From NCBI RefSeq assembly GCF_018402495.1, contig NZ_JAGYIU010000002.1, positions 400,984 to 464,983 of the forward strand: DNA of 64,000 nt, read 5' to 3'. The number at the start of each line of letters is the position of its first letter. Within the stretch, counting starts at the first letter, position 1. Position numbers and translations under genes: made by a program. This stretch comes from Pseudoalteromonas sp. GTDB lineage: Bacteria > Pseudomonadota > Gammaproteobacteria > Enterobacterales > Alteromonadaceae. Under the pieces are notes generated by a model. That model was not told where the DNA came from. It saw only the letters and a list, made by a program, of their open reading frames with translations, and did not search any database. Below, in pieces: positions 8,537 through 16,233 of this stretch.

Positions 8537-9329
8537 CCAATTCCTACTCGAATTAATTCACATTACACTGATAGCTACGATTAACTGACTGATTGTACCA
8601 GACAAGACGCAACTAACAAGTAAAGTAAGTCATATTACAAATTTGATCATACACACCTAAGGTGAGATTGTTGCACAGCGTGAGATTTTTGGTCTGATAA
8701 AAAGGCCAGAATTGGCTTTTAATTGAACACGTAGAAACTCAGTTGGGTGGCGCCTTCAGCTTAACCAACCTACATTTTGACGTAGGTCGGGATAAAGCGC
8801 GCAGCGCCGCCATCCGACAAGAATGATGAATTGACCTAAAAACAACCCAACTTACCAGGTTGTCATTCGACTCGCTGAGCCGAGGGTCACCCATTAGAAA
8901 GTGCCGGTCAAGCAGGTAGCTGTGTTTTCTTGATCTTTTATTTAAAAAATCAAGGGCGTATTAGCATTTAAACAGTGATACGATTAAATCACTTTAGCTT
9001 AAGTGGTTTTCTACTATAAAAAGTCAATACTTCTCATTATTTTGATTGCTTTGTGACTTCGGGAAAAATTAACCTTTTGGTGTCAGCTAAAATGTATTTA
9101 TACCAAACACAAAATTTTAATTACATGAATGCACAAATTAAGTGGCTTTAGTCACACATTAAAAAGCTTAGCTTCCTCCTTCGTTTTATTTAGTTTATTT
9201 TAAAATTGGCTAATAAAGATTAAATTTGGTTTTTAGTAGATTATTATAACGTTTCTCCTTCCCCCTTTTACTTGCTCCACTGTTTATCCTACGTCATAAT
9301 CTAAGCCCTTATTTAAATACGGATTTGTT
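8537..9329. other. Long intergenic region between fadR and dsbB
   Basis: Almost 800 bases without a supported gene. It holds the palindromic repeat block 8741-8852, a CTCG/CGAG hairpin near 8868-8882, and a near-perfect palindrome at 8929-8954 (CTTGAT...ATCAAG, arms about 12 bases). The remainder up to dsbB is AT-rich and shows no tRNA, riboswitch or ORF. Confidence 0.6.
8741..8852. repeat. Palindromic (REP-like) repeat block
   Basis: The block is bounded by AGTTGGGT (8741-8748) and its complement ACCCAACT (8845-8852). Inside are GTTGG/CCAAC, CCTAC/GTAGG and GTCGG..ATCCGAC hairpins with a GCGC gca GCGC core. The wording resembles extragenic palindromes common in gammaproteobacteria. Only this copy was found in the window. 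Confidence 0.55.
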
Positions 9330-9848
9330 ATGAACTGGCTTGCTAATCTTAGTACACAACGTACACCTTGGTTATTATTTAGTGGGATTGTTTTTCTACT
9401 GGAAGTAACGGCACTGTTTTTCCAATACAATATGGGATTAGCGCCGTGCATTATGTGTATTTACCAACGAACAGCGGTATTAGGCTTACTTTTTGCGGGT
9501 ATTATTGGAGCCAGTAAACCAAATAATCTCGCAGTACGTATTGTTGCTTACATAGTGTGGGGTATATCCAGTGTGTGGGGGCTACTGATTGCCCGTGATC
9601 ACATTGACATGCAAACAACCACCGATCCATTTGCATTCAGTTGCGAGTTTGAACCGAATTTTCCAGAATTTATGCCATTACATCATTGGATACCGCAATT
9701 TTTTGAGGCAACAGGTGATTGTGGGAACATAGATTGGCAATTTGCAGGCTTAAGCATGCCAGCATGGATGGAAATTATTTTTGTACTATTTACCGCCACA
9801 CTTTTTGTATTAGTGGCTAGTCGATTAATTACTAAAAAGTCACTTTAA
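9330..9848 (+). CDS. dsbB: DsbB, quinone-linked disulfide bond formation protein
   Basis: Inner-membrane protein that reoxidises periplasmic DsbA and passes electrons to quinone. Both redox pairs are visible: Cys40-Cys43 in APCIMCIYQR in the first periplasmic loop and Cys105/Cys131 in the second (FSCEFEPNFPEF and TGDCGN). There are four membrane helices and a normal length of 172 residues. No dsbA is adjacent. The next gene starts one base after the stop, so the two are likely co-transcribed. Confidence 0.95.
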   Translation: MNWLANLSTQRTPWLLFSGIVFLLEVTALFFQYNMGLAPCIMCIYQRTAVLGLLFAGIIGASKPNNLAVRIVAYIVWGISSVWGLLIARDHIDMQTTTDPFAFSCEFEPNFPEFMPLHHWIPQFFEATGDCGNIDWQFAGLSMPAWMEIIFVLFTATLFVLVASRLITKKSL

Positions 9849-9849
9849 T

Positions 9850-10152
9850 ATGTTCACTTTTTTTTCAAGCCAAGTTGATGAACTTAAACACTTAAAAGTC
9901 CGTCAACGACAAACCGTTATTGCTATCTCGTTAAGCATGCTCTCACCCAGTGATAGAGTGTTAATGAGAATAGTTAAGCTTATGTTGTTGAGCCCATTTT
10001 TTTTAATATTTACCCTCTTCGAGGGATGGTTACTTATTCCCTTTTTAATTGTAGCGGGTTTAAGCTATCCATTATTAACGGCACCGGTCGATGTCAATTT
10101 TGCGAAAAAACACCTTGAGGGTGCGTTAAAAAGGTTTGAACAGGGCGCTTAG
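9850..10152 (+). CDS. Small membrane protein, unknown function
   Basis: I do not firmly recognise this 100-residue protein; it may belong to a small Alteromonadales DUF family (possibly DUF6170). The N-terminal 45 residues are soluble and basic (KHLKVRQRQTVIAISLSM, SPSDRVLMRIVKLM). A hydrophobic hairpin follows at about 46-80 (LLLSPFFLIFTLFEGWLLIPFLIVAGL), then a charged tail. It starts one base after the dsbB stop, so translation is probably coupled and a membrane role alongside DsbB is possible, but nothing in the sequence (no Cys at all) suggests redox chemistry. Confidence 0.7.
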   Translation: MFTFFSSQVDELKHLKVRQRQTVIAISLSMLSPSDRVLMRIVKLMLLSPFFLIFTLFEGWLLIPFLIVAGLSYPLLTAPVDVNFAKKHLEGALKRFEQGA

Positions 10153-10164
10153 CGCCCTAATTAT

Positions 10165-10458
10165 TTAAAAAGATACCTTACCATCGAGCTTAGTGAGCAT
10201 TTTTTTACCCACTCCTTTTACCTTTGCAATATCTTCTAGTGAGGAAAATTTACCGTTTGCCTCTCGATAATCAATAATTGCTTGTGCTTTTTTCTTGCCT
10301 ACACCTGGTAATTTTGTCAATTGCTTAATGTCCGCTGTATTAATATTCACCATGGCTGCTTGCATCTGCTCTGCAGCTATATTGCTTTGCGCAAACGTTG
10401 CACCTATAGGTAATAAACATAAAGCGGCTGCAAATGAGATCATTTTAATTAATTTCAT
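10165..10458 (-). CDS. ComEA-like helix-hairpin-helix protein
   Basis: Small exported DNA-binding protein. A signal peptide (MKLIKMISFAAALCLLPIGATFAQ) is followed by the ComEA module of two helix-hairpin-helix motifs: NINTADIKQLTKLPGVGKKK AQAI as the first and LEDIAKVKGVGKKMLTKL as the second. ATG 10458 is preferred over the in-frame ATG at 10479 because AAAGGAAA sits six bases upstream. Related periplasmic ComEA proteins bind incoming DNA during natural transformation in Vibrio; whether this host is competent is unknown. It stands alone and is convergent with the small membrane gene. Confidence 0.88.
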   Translation of the reverse strand: MKLIKMISFAAALCLLPIGATFAQSNIAAEQMQAAMVNINTADIKQLTKLPGVGKKKAQAIIDYREANGKFSSLEDIAKVKGVGKKMLTKLDGKVSF

Positions 10459-10683
10459 AGTATTTCCTTTTGTGTTCATACATGAACGTTAGTAGATTGT
10501 TTACATTCTGCACTTTTAATTCCTTTTGTGACTAAAAGTACGAACGATAAAAATCACTCCCTGCGAACTCCTGTACAACAACGCGTTATAAAGTGATGTA
10601 ATAAATAAAGTAGAGTTAACCTTTCTTGTCAACCAAGCAGCATATAAACTAAGCCAAAGCTTGCAAAACATCTCACAAGCTTG

Positions 10684-10703
10684 TACTGTATATAAAAACA
10701 GTA
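10684..10703 (+). promoter_or_regulatory. LexA (SOS) box upstream of yebG
   Basis: TACTGTATATAAAAACAGTA is an exact CTGT-N8-ACAG SOS box with the favoured TA flanks and AT-rich spacer, about 50 bases before the yebG ATG. Confidence 0.92.
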
Positions 10704-10754
10704 ATCTAATGATTTAAATTAATCATATTGCCACGTAAGTAAGCAGGAGAAATC

Positions 10755-11054
10755 ATGGCTGTTGTTGTTAAATATGTTGTAGAACGAAACGGAGTCGAGC
10801 GCATGACGTTTACTACTAAAAAAGAAGCCGATGCCTATGACAAAATGCTCGATATTGCCGAGTCACTAGAGCTCATGCTTGAAAAAGTAGATGTGCCACT
10901 AAGCGAGCAACAAGTTGAGTCACTCGCACTAGAAATTGCAAAAAGTAAAGACGAGTTTATGGCTGTTCTTAAAGGTACAAAAGAAGTGTCAACAAAAGCT
11001 AAAAAACCAAAAACTGATAATGTTGCAGATATAAAAGATAAAGCGGCAAGTTAG
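10755..11054 (+). CDS. yebG: YebG family DNA-damage-inducible protein
   Basis: Small acidic/basic protein of the YebG family, induced in the SOS response. The N-terminal MAVVVKYVVERNGVERMTF, then KKEADAYDKMLDIAESL, and the helix around EIAKSKDEF match the family; the C-terminal 20 residues are a charged tail. The consensus LexA box just upstream fits LexA control. GGAG lies about seven bases before the ATG. Its molecular role is not known. Confidence 0.93.
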   Translation: MAVVVKYVVERNGVERMTFTTKKEADAYDKMLDIAESLELMLEKVDVPLSEQQVESLALEIAKSKDEFMAVLKGTKEVSTKAKKPKTDNVADIKDKAAS

Positions 11055-11088
11055 CACTTTTTAAAAGCTCAATAGTCATTATTGATAT

Positions 11089-11123
11089 AAAAGCTGGGTT
11101 CGGTATGCGAATTCAGCTTTTTT
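11089..11123 (+). terminator. yebG terminator
   Basis: AAAAGCTG and CAGCTTTTTT close a hairpin extended by GTTCG/CGAAT, with a T run, about 35 bases past the yebG stop. Confidence 0.8.
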
Positions 11124-11200
11124 ATGTTTTTAAATAATAATTACTAAAAGCGAGTAAGTTGTTTAAACGATAAATCGTCTCTGCTAAAAGCCAGCCAATA

Positions 11201-11235
11201 AAAAATGCCAACCAGTTAAACTGATTGGCATTTTT
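11201..11235 (-). terminator. putP terminator
   Basis: AAAAATGCCAA (11201-11211) pairs with TTGGCATTTTT (11225-11235). The stem lies 30 bases past the putP stop and has a T run on the minus strand. Confidence 0.88.
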
Positions 11236-11264
11236 AAAAGCTAACACTACTTTAGGTTAGCTAT

Positions 11265-12788
11265 TTACAATGACGATTCAACTTCATCAAATAAATCGGT
11301 GATTTCTTTTTTCGGTTCAGCTGTCACAAGGCTGCCGACCACAATAGCAATACTGGCTAAAATGAAGCCTGGTATGATTTCATAAATCACACTGCTTAGG
11401 CTCTCACCATTAATGGTAATAGGTGCATAAATCCATACCAACACGGTTGAGGCACCAACAACCATTCCGCTAATCGCGCCTTTTAAGTTCATTCGCTTCC
11501 AGTAAAGGCTAAACAATACAAGTGGACCAAACGCAGCACCAAAACCAGCCCATGCATTACTTACTAAATCGAGTATTGAACTATCACGGTCATACGCTAA
11601 ATAAATAGCAAATAAAGCCACTAATATAACGCTAATACGACCAACTAGCACCAATTCTGTTTGCGATGCACTGCGGTTTAAGTAAATCTTATAAAAATCT
11701 TCTGTTAGTGAACTTGAACAAACTAATAATTGCGATGAAATAGTACTCATAATCGCCGCTAAAATTGCAGCCAATAAAAAACCGGCAATAAGCGGATGAA
11801 AAATTAATTCCGATAATACTAAGAAAATTGTCTCTTTATCGGCAATCGGCATTTGGTTTTCGATCATGTAGGCTGCACCAAACAAGCCGGTAAATACTGC
11901 ACCAATTGCAGATAGGGTCATCCAAGACATACCAATACGACGCATAGTTGGCATTTCTTTTACTGAGCGAATAGACATAAAGCGAACAATAATATGTGGC
12001 TGACCAAAGTAACCCAACCCCCATGCCATGGCTGAAATAATCGCAACTGTAGAGCCACCTGCAAACCAATCAAGCATGCTTAAAGAATGAACTTCACTTG
12101 CTTTTGGCGAACTTAATAATTGCTGATAGCTTGCATTTGCTAAAGTATCCAAAAATGGCTGATCTAGCATCATGAAAGTAGCGATGGGCACTGCAAGTAA
12201 AGAAATAAACATGATACAGCCTTGTACAAAATCTGTAAGGCTAACTGCTAAAAATCCACCAAATAAGGTATAAACCACAACCACACCTGTGGTGATATAC
12301 AAACCCATTTCATAGCTCATTTGAAATGAGTTTTCAAATAACTTACCACCTGCAACCACGCCTGATGAGGTGTATAAAGTAAAGAAAACAATAATTACAA
12401 TTGCAGAAATAACACGTAGGATATTTTTGTTGTCATCAAAACGGTTTGCAAAATAATCTGGGATAGTAATGGAATCATTTGCTTTTTCAGTATAAACACG
12501 TAGTCTTGGGGCGACTAAAAAATAATTTGCCCATGCACCTAATACTAAACCAATTGCAATCCAAACTTTACTCAACCCAAATAAGTACATAGCACCTGGC
12601 AAGCCCATTAAAAGCCAACCACTCATATCTGATGCACCAGCTGACAAAGCAGCTACACTAGGGGCTAAATTTCGACCGCCTAACATATAGCCCGATATAT
12701 CGCTAGTAGATTGCTTATATGCGTATAGCCCTATTCCTAGCATTACAATAAAGTACAATGCCAGTGAAATAATCATACCTGTTTCCAA
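11265..12788 (-). CDS. putP: PutP, sodium/proline symporter
   Basis: Solute:sodium symporter (SSS family) that imports proline with Na+. About 13 membrane helices are visible. The N-terminal region carries YMLGGRNLAPSVAALSAGASDMSGWLLMG as successive conserved pieces, including the Ala-Ser-Asp-Met-Ser-Gly-Trp segment that helps form the Na+ site in PutP, and SDISGYML before it. The C-terminus is a short charged tail. Start choice is uncertain: the frame opens at GTG 12800, GGAGG lies five bases before TTG 12788, and ATG 12776 is also possible; 12788 is used. No putA is adjacent, so proline may serve as osmolyte or as carbon source. Monocistronic, with its own terminator. Confidence 0.9.
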   Translation of the reverse strand: METGMIISLALYFIVMLGIGLYAYKQSTSDISGYMLGGRNLAPSVAALSAGASDMSGWLLMGLPGAMYLFGLSKVWIAIGLVLGAWANYFLVAPRLRVYTEKANDSITIPDYFANRFDDNKNILRVISAIVIIVFFTLYTSSGVVAGGKLFENSFQMSYEMGLYITTGVVVVYTLFGGFLAVSLTDFVQGCIMFISLLAVPIATFMMLDQPFLDTLANASYQQLLSSPKASEVHSLSMLDWFAGGSTVAIISAMAWGLGYFGQPHIIVRFMSIRSVKEMPTMRRIGMSWMTLSAIGAVFTGLFGAAYMIENQMPIADKETIFLVLSELIFHPLIAGFLLAAILAAIMSTISSQLLVCSSSLTEDFYKIYLNRSASQTELVLVGRISVILVALFAIYLAYDRDSSILDLVSNAWAGFGAAFGPLVLFSLYWKRMNLKGAISGMVVGASTVLVWIYAPITINGESLSSVIYEIIPGFILASIAIVVGSLVTAEPKKEITDLFDEVESSL

Positions 12789-13118
12789 ATCCGCCTCCAC
12801 TCAAATAAGTAATAACAGGCTTTTAATCCAAATAATGACTCTTGAAATCTTAGAATAAAGACAGTATTGGAATAAAAGCTTCTACCCAACTATAACACGG
12901 TAATTACCAATAACTCCAACCTACTTATTTTAGTACATAAAAAACTATCTACTCGCTCATTTTTAAAACAAACTATATAAAATCAGTAAATTTAGATTAG
13001 AAGTGACTGAGTTAACCAGTAAATTTTATTAATAATATTCATTTTACCAATGCTATTTTGAATGTTTTCCCATATATTATTACAATGTTAATTGTTTTTT
13101 ACCCTTACGGATCCGCTT
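12789..13118. other. Divergent intergenic region putP / EAL-HDOD gene
   Basis: About 330 AT-rich bases that must hold both promoters. I see no strong operator, repeat or RNA gene in it. Confidence 0.5.
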
Positions 13119-14342
13119 ATGTATTTTTACGCCGCTCGCCAACCTATTTTAGATCGTAATAAAAAGCTGATTGGCTACGAACTATTATTTCGTGACGGAG
13201 TAGATAACGTTTTTCCTGATATAGACGGCGACGAAGCAACATCGCGACTAATTGAAGGCAGCCAATTTAACTTTGGCTTGGAAGATTTAACCGATAACAA
13301 ACCTGCTTATATCAACTTTACCTTAGACACCTTGTTAAAAGGCTACCCTACGCTGTTAAATAAAGAAGGAGTGGTCATTGAAATACTGGAAACTGTTCAA
13401 CCTGGTAAGCGCCTTTTAGCAATTGTTAAAGACCTAAAAAGTAAAGGTTATACACTAGCCCTTGATGACTACGTACATCAACCTGTATGGCGTCACTTTT
13501 ATCCGTTTATCGATATCATTAAAATAGACTTTTTAGCTTTTAATATTGAAGACGTGAAAAAAATTATCGAGGATTTAAAGCCTTATCCACATATAAAGCT
13601 ACTTGCTGAAAAAATTGAGACGTATGAGGTGTACAACCATGCACTTGAACTGGGCTTTGAGTACTTTCAAGGATTTTTCTTTTCAAAACCAGAAATGATA
13701 CAAAGCAAAGCGCTGCCACCATCGAGTATGACGTTAGCAGAATTGCTCTATGAAACGTCGAGTGTAGAAATGGATCTTAAAAAAATCACTTCTATATTTG
13801 AACGCGATGTGAACTTATCCTATAAATTACTACGCTACTCAAACTCAGCAGCATTCACTCGAAGATCAGAAATAAACACTATAAAGCAAGCGCTTATCGT
13901 ATTAGGTGCAAATGAAATAAAAAAACTACTCTCTTTATTATTTGCTGCCCAAGTATCAGCTGATAAACCATTAGAACTCATTAAGCTGTCGTTAACACGC
14001 GCGCGCTTTTGCGAACTATTAGCTATTTCAAATAGTAAACTTAATGATACAGGTATGGCGTTTTTAACCGGTATGATGTCGCTTATGGATGCCATACTAG
14101 ATGAAGAGATGGAGAGCGTTATGCTTAAATTACCGCTTTCAAATGAGATAAAAACGGCGCTGCTGAATAATGAAGGCTTGCTTGCAGAATACTTAAACTT
14201 GGTAACGTTATATGAGCAGGGTGATTGGCAAGCAGCTAACGACAAAGCCCAACAACTAGGCTTAGATGATAAAGTAGCAGAGGCTTACCATGAAGCACTC
14301 AACTGGGTTAGCGAACAAATGCAGATAATGATTGATAATTAA
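13119..14342 (+). CDS. EAL-HDOD two-domain signalling protein (YuxH/CdgJ type)
   Basis: An N-terminal EAL-type domain (about 1-200) is fused to a C-terminal HDOD domain (about 205-380). The EAL motif is ELL (residues 21-23, GYELLFR). Other expected acidic and polar positions are present (INFT, EILE, DD at 116-117, IKID, AEKIET, QGF..SKP), but the loop after the Asp pair reads DDYVHQ instead of DDFGTG. Cyclic-di-GMP phosphodiesterase activity is therefore doubtful and the domain may only bind ligand or partners. Vibrio CdgJ of this architecture affects motility. ATG 13119 (MYFYAARQPIL) is chosen because it begins at the domain; upstream codons from 13092 add nothing recognisable. Monocistronic. 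Confidence 0.88.
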   Translation: MYFYAARQPILDRNKKLIGYELLFRDGVDNVFPDIDGDEATSRLIEGSQFNFGLEDLTDNKPAYINFTLDTLLKGYPTLLNKEGVVIEILETVQPGKRLLAIVKDLKSKGYTLALDDYVHQPVWRHFYPFIDIIKIDFLAFNIEDVKKIIEDLKPYPHIKLLAEKIETYEVYNHALELGFEYFQGFFFSKPEMIQSKALPPSSMTLAELLYETSSVEMDLKKITSIFERDVNLSYKLLRYSNSAAFTRRSEINTIKQALIVLGANEIKKLLSLLFAAQVSADKPLELIKLSLTRARFCELLAISNSKLNDTGMAFLTGMMSLMDAILDEEMESVMLKLPLSNEIKTALLNNEGLLAEYLNLVTLYEQGDWQAANDKAQQLGLDDKVAEAYHEALNWVSEQMQIMIDN

Positions 14343-14390
14343 AGCGCTCATCAGGATCTGTTGACTTTTCAAGGTTAATTTTGCAGCAGT

Positions 14391-14537
14391 CTGTTTAGTA
14401 TTTAGGCAAGGCAGAGCCTATGTAGTGTGGTTATTCCCCATAAATAGGCGATAACGCAGCATCAATGCCAAACAGGCGCAGCCCTTCGGGTTCTGCCTAG
14501 GGACGGTTTACTCTTTGTTGCCTACATGGATGTAGGT
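14391..14537 (+). repeat. Structured dispersed element, copy 2 (5' part, cut by IS)
   Basis: The outer stem CTGTTTAGTATT (14391-14402) pairs with AATGCCAAACAG (14464-14475) with one mismatch and one wobble. AGGCAAGGC (14404-14412) and AACGCAG (14453-14459) are identical to copy 1. The inner hairpin uses GCCTAT/ATAGGC, and the next hairpin GCAG.CCC ttc GGG..CTGC. CTCTTTGTTGCC matches CTCTGCGTTACC of copy 1. The final palindrome CCTACAT gg ATGTAGG is split by the IS, with its remainder at 16042-16051. Confidence 0.65.
14528..14537. repeat. Target-site duplication, left copy
   Basis: GGATGTAGGT directly abuts the left IS end and is repeated exactly at 16042-16051. It is 10 bases long. Confidence 0.9.
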
Positions 14538-16041
14538 CTGTCTCTTGATCACAACTTTTCTGTCTGCTGAATTGATATTAACAATTCGGCAGATTCGACC
14601 ATTTCTGCTAATTTCAACCACCCCTTCCAGAGTGCTTTTACGCCAACTCGACCATTTCTTTTACTGTCATACCACCCTCCCAATTTCGCTAAACTATAGT
14701 ATAGCCAATGAAGAGACGGTACTTTATCCGGCAACACATCCTTTTCAACCTTTGCCCATAGTAATTTCCACGTCATCTCTTTAACACAAGCTGTACATCT
14801 CACTTCTTTGTCTAATTCACTCCTTTGCGCCATATTTTGCAGCTGTAATAACCTGACAGCAATAAACGCTTTAATGATCGCAATTCGTAAAATATTATCA
14901 CTGTGCTGCAAACGTAAATCTTCTACTTCGGTTCCATCTGTTTTCCATGTTTTATGAAACTCCTCTACACGCCAGCGAAGTTCATAGTATCTTACTAATT
15001 TCTGGGCATCTTTTGCTGTGTTTATGGGCTCTGTCGTATATAAAATCCAACATAATGGATTTTTTTGCGTGCTTTCTTTTTCCTGACAGACAATGACATT
15101 AACACTCAATGTCGGTGATTCTTGCCCTTGAACTCGCTTAGGCTTGGCTAGTGTTATAGGTTGATAGCTCAATGTAATTCGGGCCTGACGCGCTTTTCTT
15201 CCCGCACGTTGCGCTATATTAATAGTGTAACAACACTGACCCTGCGCTGTTTCTATTAACTGGTTGAGATTGCATTGAGGCTCTATTAATTTTCTATTTT
15301 CTTTTGCTCTGACTAAAAATCGATGCCCTTCATCTTTTTGGTAAGTCATGTACTCATAAATGTCAGCCTCTCTGTCGCAGATGTTAAGTATATTTGATAA
15401 TTCACCTGTACGTTTTTTTATATCCATTAATGTTTGTTGCCAGCGATAGCTTTCTTTCTCTTCGTAAGGGCGTTGCTGTTGTTGATCTTTAGTCCCTTTA
15501 ACCTTTGATTTCCTAAACCAATAGTATTGGTCGAGTAAACCAATAACGTGCTCCGTATCTGCATCAATTGCTAAAGTTGAATGCGCATATAGCGTTCTTG
15601 TTTTTGATGGTTTTCCTAATGTATTTGCACAGTTCACATCGCCTAATTCTTTACAAACACTGTGTTTAAATGTCAATCCTGTCGTATCTTGGATAGCGAG
15701 AACCAAAGGCAACTGCTTTACCGCTTCACTCGTTTGTGAGAACCCCGAATCGGCAATCGCTTGAGGGGATATTTTCTCATTTCTAATGAAACGATAAGCG
15801 GCTTCAATTTTTGCGGGTGTATCAGAAGCCTTAACAATTGAGCTGTCTGCATTCTCAGCCATATCGCTTGCTAGTAGAGCTAATCGTCGGGTGCGTCTCG
15901 GATCTCCTAAATTAGCATTACCAAAAATTAATTGAGCCCATTCTTCAGAAGTGTTTATGTGCATACGATAAATCTATGAGTGATGATGATCGATTAGATC
16001 ACAGATTTATCGATATTCAAAGACTTGTGTATAAGAGACAG
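14538..16041 (-). mobile_element. IS50/Tn5-like insertion sequence (IS4 family), intact
   Basis: A 1504-base IS with one transposase gene. The outside end, read inward from 16041, is CTGTCTCTTATACACAAGT, which differs from the Tn5 outside end at one base. The inside end from 14538 is CTGTCTCTTGATCACAAC, sharing the first 14 bases of the Tn5 inside end, including its GATC Dam site. The transposase TGA overlaps this inside end, as in IS50. A perfect 10-base target duplication and an unbroken ORF suggest recent, active insertion. Tn5 itself usually makes 9-base duplications. Confidence 0.93.
14549..15964 (-). CDS. tnp: IS4-family (Tn5-like) transposase
   Basis: DDE transposase of 471 residues, related to Tn5 Tnp over its length. 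The N-terminus holds LGDPRRTRRL and AAYRFIRNEKISPQAI. The catalytic residues are Asp93 (AIQDTTGL), Asp197 (CDREADIY) and Glu334. The IS4 signature Y-(2)-R-(3)-E-(6)-K is exact: Tyr327, Arg330, Glu334, Lys341 (WRVEEFHKTWK). No frameshift or stop is present, so it should be functional. No good Shine-Dalgarno precedes the ATG at 15964; instead a 10-bp inverted repeat (15966-15975 with 16003-16012) lies just upstream. There are no passenger genes. Confidence 0.95.
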   Translation of the reverse strand: MHINTSEEWAQLIFGNANLGDPRRTRRLALLASDMAENADSSIVKASDTPAKIEAAYRFIRNEKISPQAIADSGFSQTSEAVKQLPLVLAIQDTTGLTFKHSVCKELGDVNCANTLGKPSKTRTLYAHSTLAIDADTEHVIGLLDQYYWFRKSKVKGTKDQQQQRPYEEKESYRWQQTLMDIKKRTGELSNILNICDREADIYEYMTYQKDEGHRFLVRAKENRKLIEPQCNLNQLIETAQGQCCYTINIAQRAGRKARQARITLSYQPITLAKPKRVQGQESPTLSVNVIVCQEKESTQKNPLCWILYTTEPINTAKDAQKLVRYYELRWRVEEFHKTWKTDGTEVEDLRLQHSDNILRIAIIKAFIAVRLLQLQNMAQRSELDKEVRCTACVKEMTWKLLWAKVEKDVLPDKVPSLHWLYYSLAKLGGWYDSKRNGRVGVKALWKGWLKLAEMVESAELLISIQQTEKL

Positions 16042-16051
16042 GGATGTAGGT
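16042..16051. repeat. Target-site duplication, right copy
   Basis: GGATGTAGGT, identical to the left copy at 14528-14537. Confidence 0.9.
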
Positions 16052-16200
16052 AAGGGGCGTGAGCAGGACGCGGAAGCTTTGCTCGGTTTTTACTTAGCCC
16101 ACTAGGTTGCAAACCTCTTGGGGCGATTAAACCGCTCCTAGTTTGAACAAATTGTAATCCGCAAAGGTCAACAGAGCCTAGTAACTAATAACTAAAAATG

Positions 16201-16226
16201 AAACGCCAGCATTTGCTGGCGTTTTT
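16201..16226. terminator. mlaA / ccm operon terminator
   Basis: AACGCCAGC and GCTGGCGTT form a 9-bp stem with an ATTT loop and flanking A/T tracts, just past the mlaA stop. It can act on both strands. Confidence 0.88.
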
Positions 16227-16233
16227 ATTTTTA

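Larger units (their letters stand above)
14353..16179. mobile_element. TIR-bounded repeat element interrupted by an IS
   Basis: The left end AGGATCTGTTGACTTT (14353-14368) matches the complement of the right end AGGCTCTGTTGACCTT (16164-16179) at all but two positions. Without the nested IS and one target duplication the element would be about 313 bases and has no ORF, as in a MITE. It contains structured element copy 2, a CCTACAT/ATGTAGG palindrome and further short hairpins (GAGCA/TGCTC; CTAG...CTAG). No direct repeat flanking the element was identified. Confidence 0.6.

Noticed and set aside
11840..11860. TTATCGGC (sigma-28 -10 box complement) in putP
   Set aside because: It lies within the coding sequence with no matching -35 element and no downstream flagellar gene.
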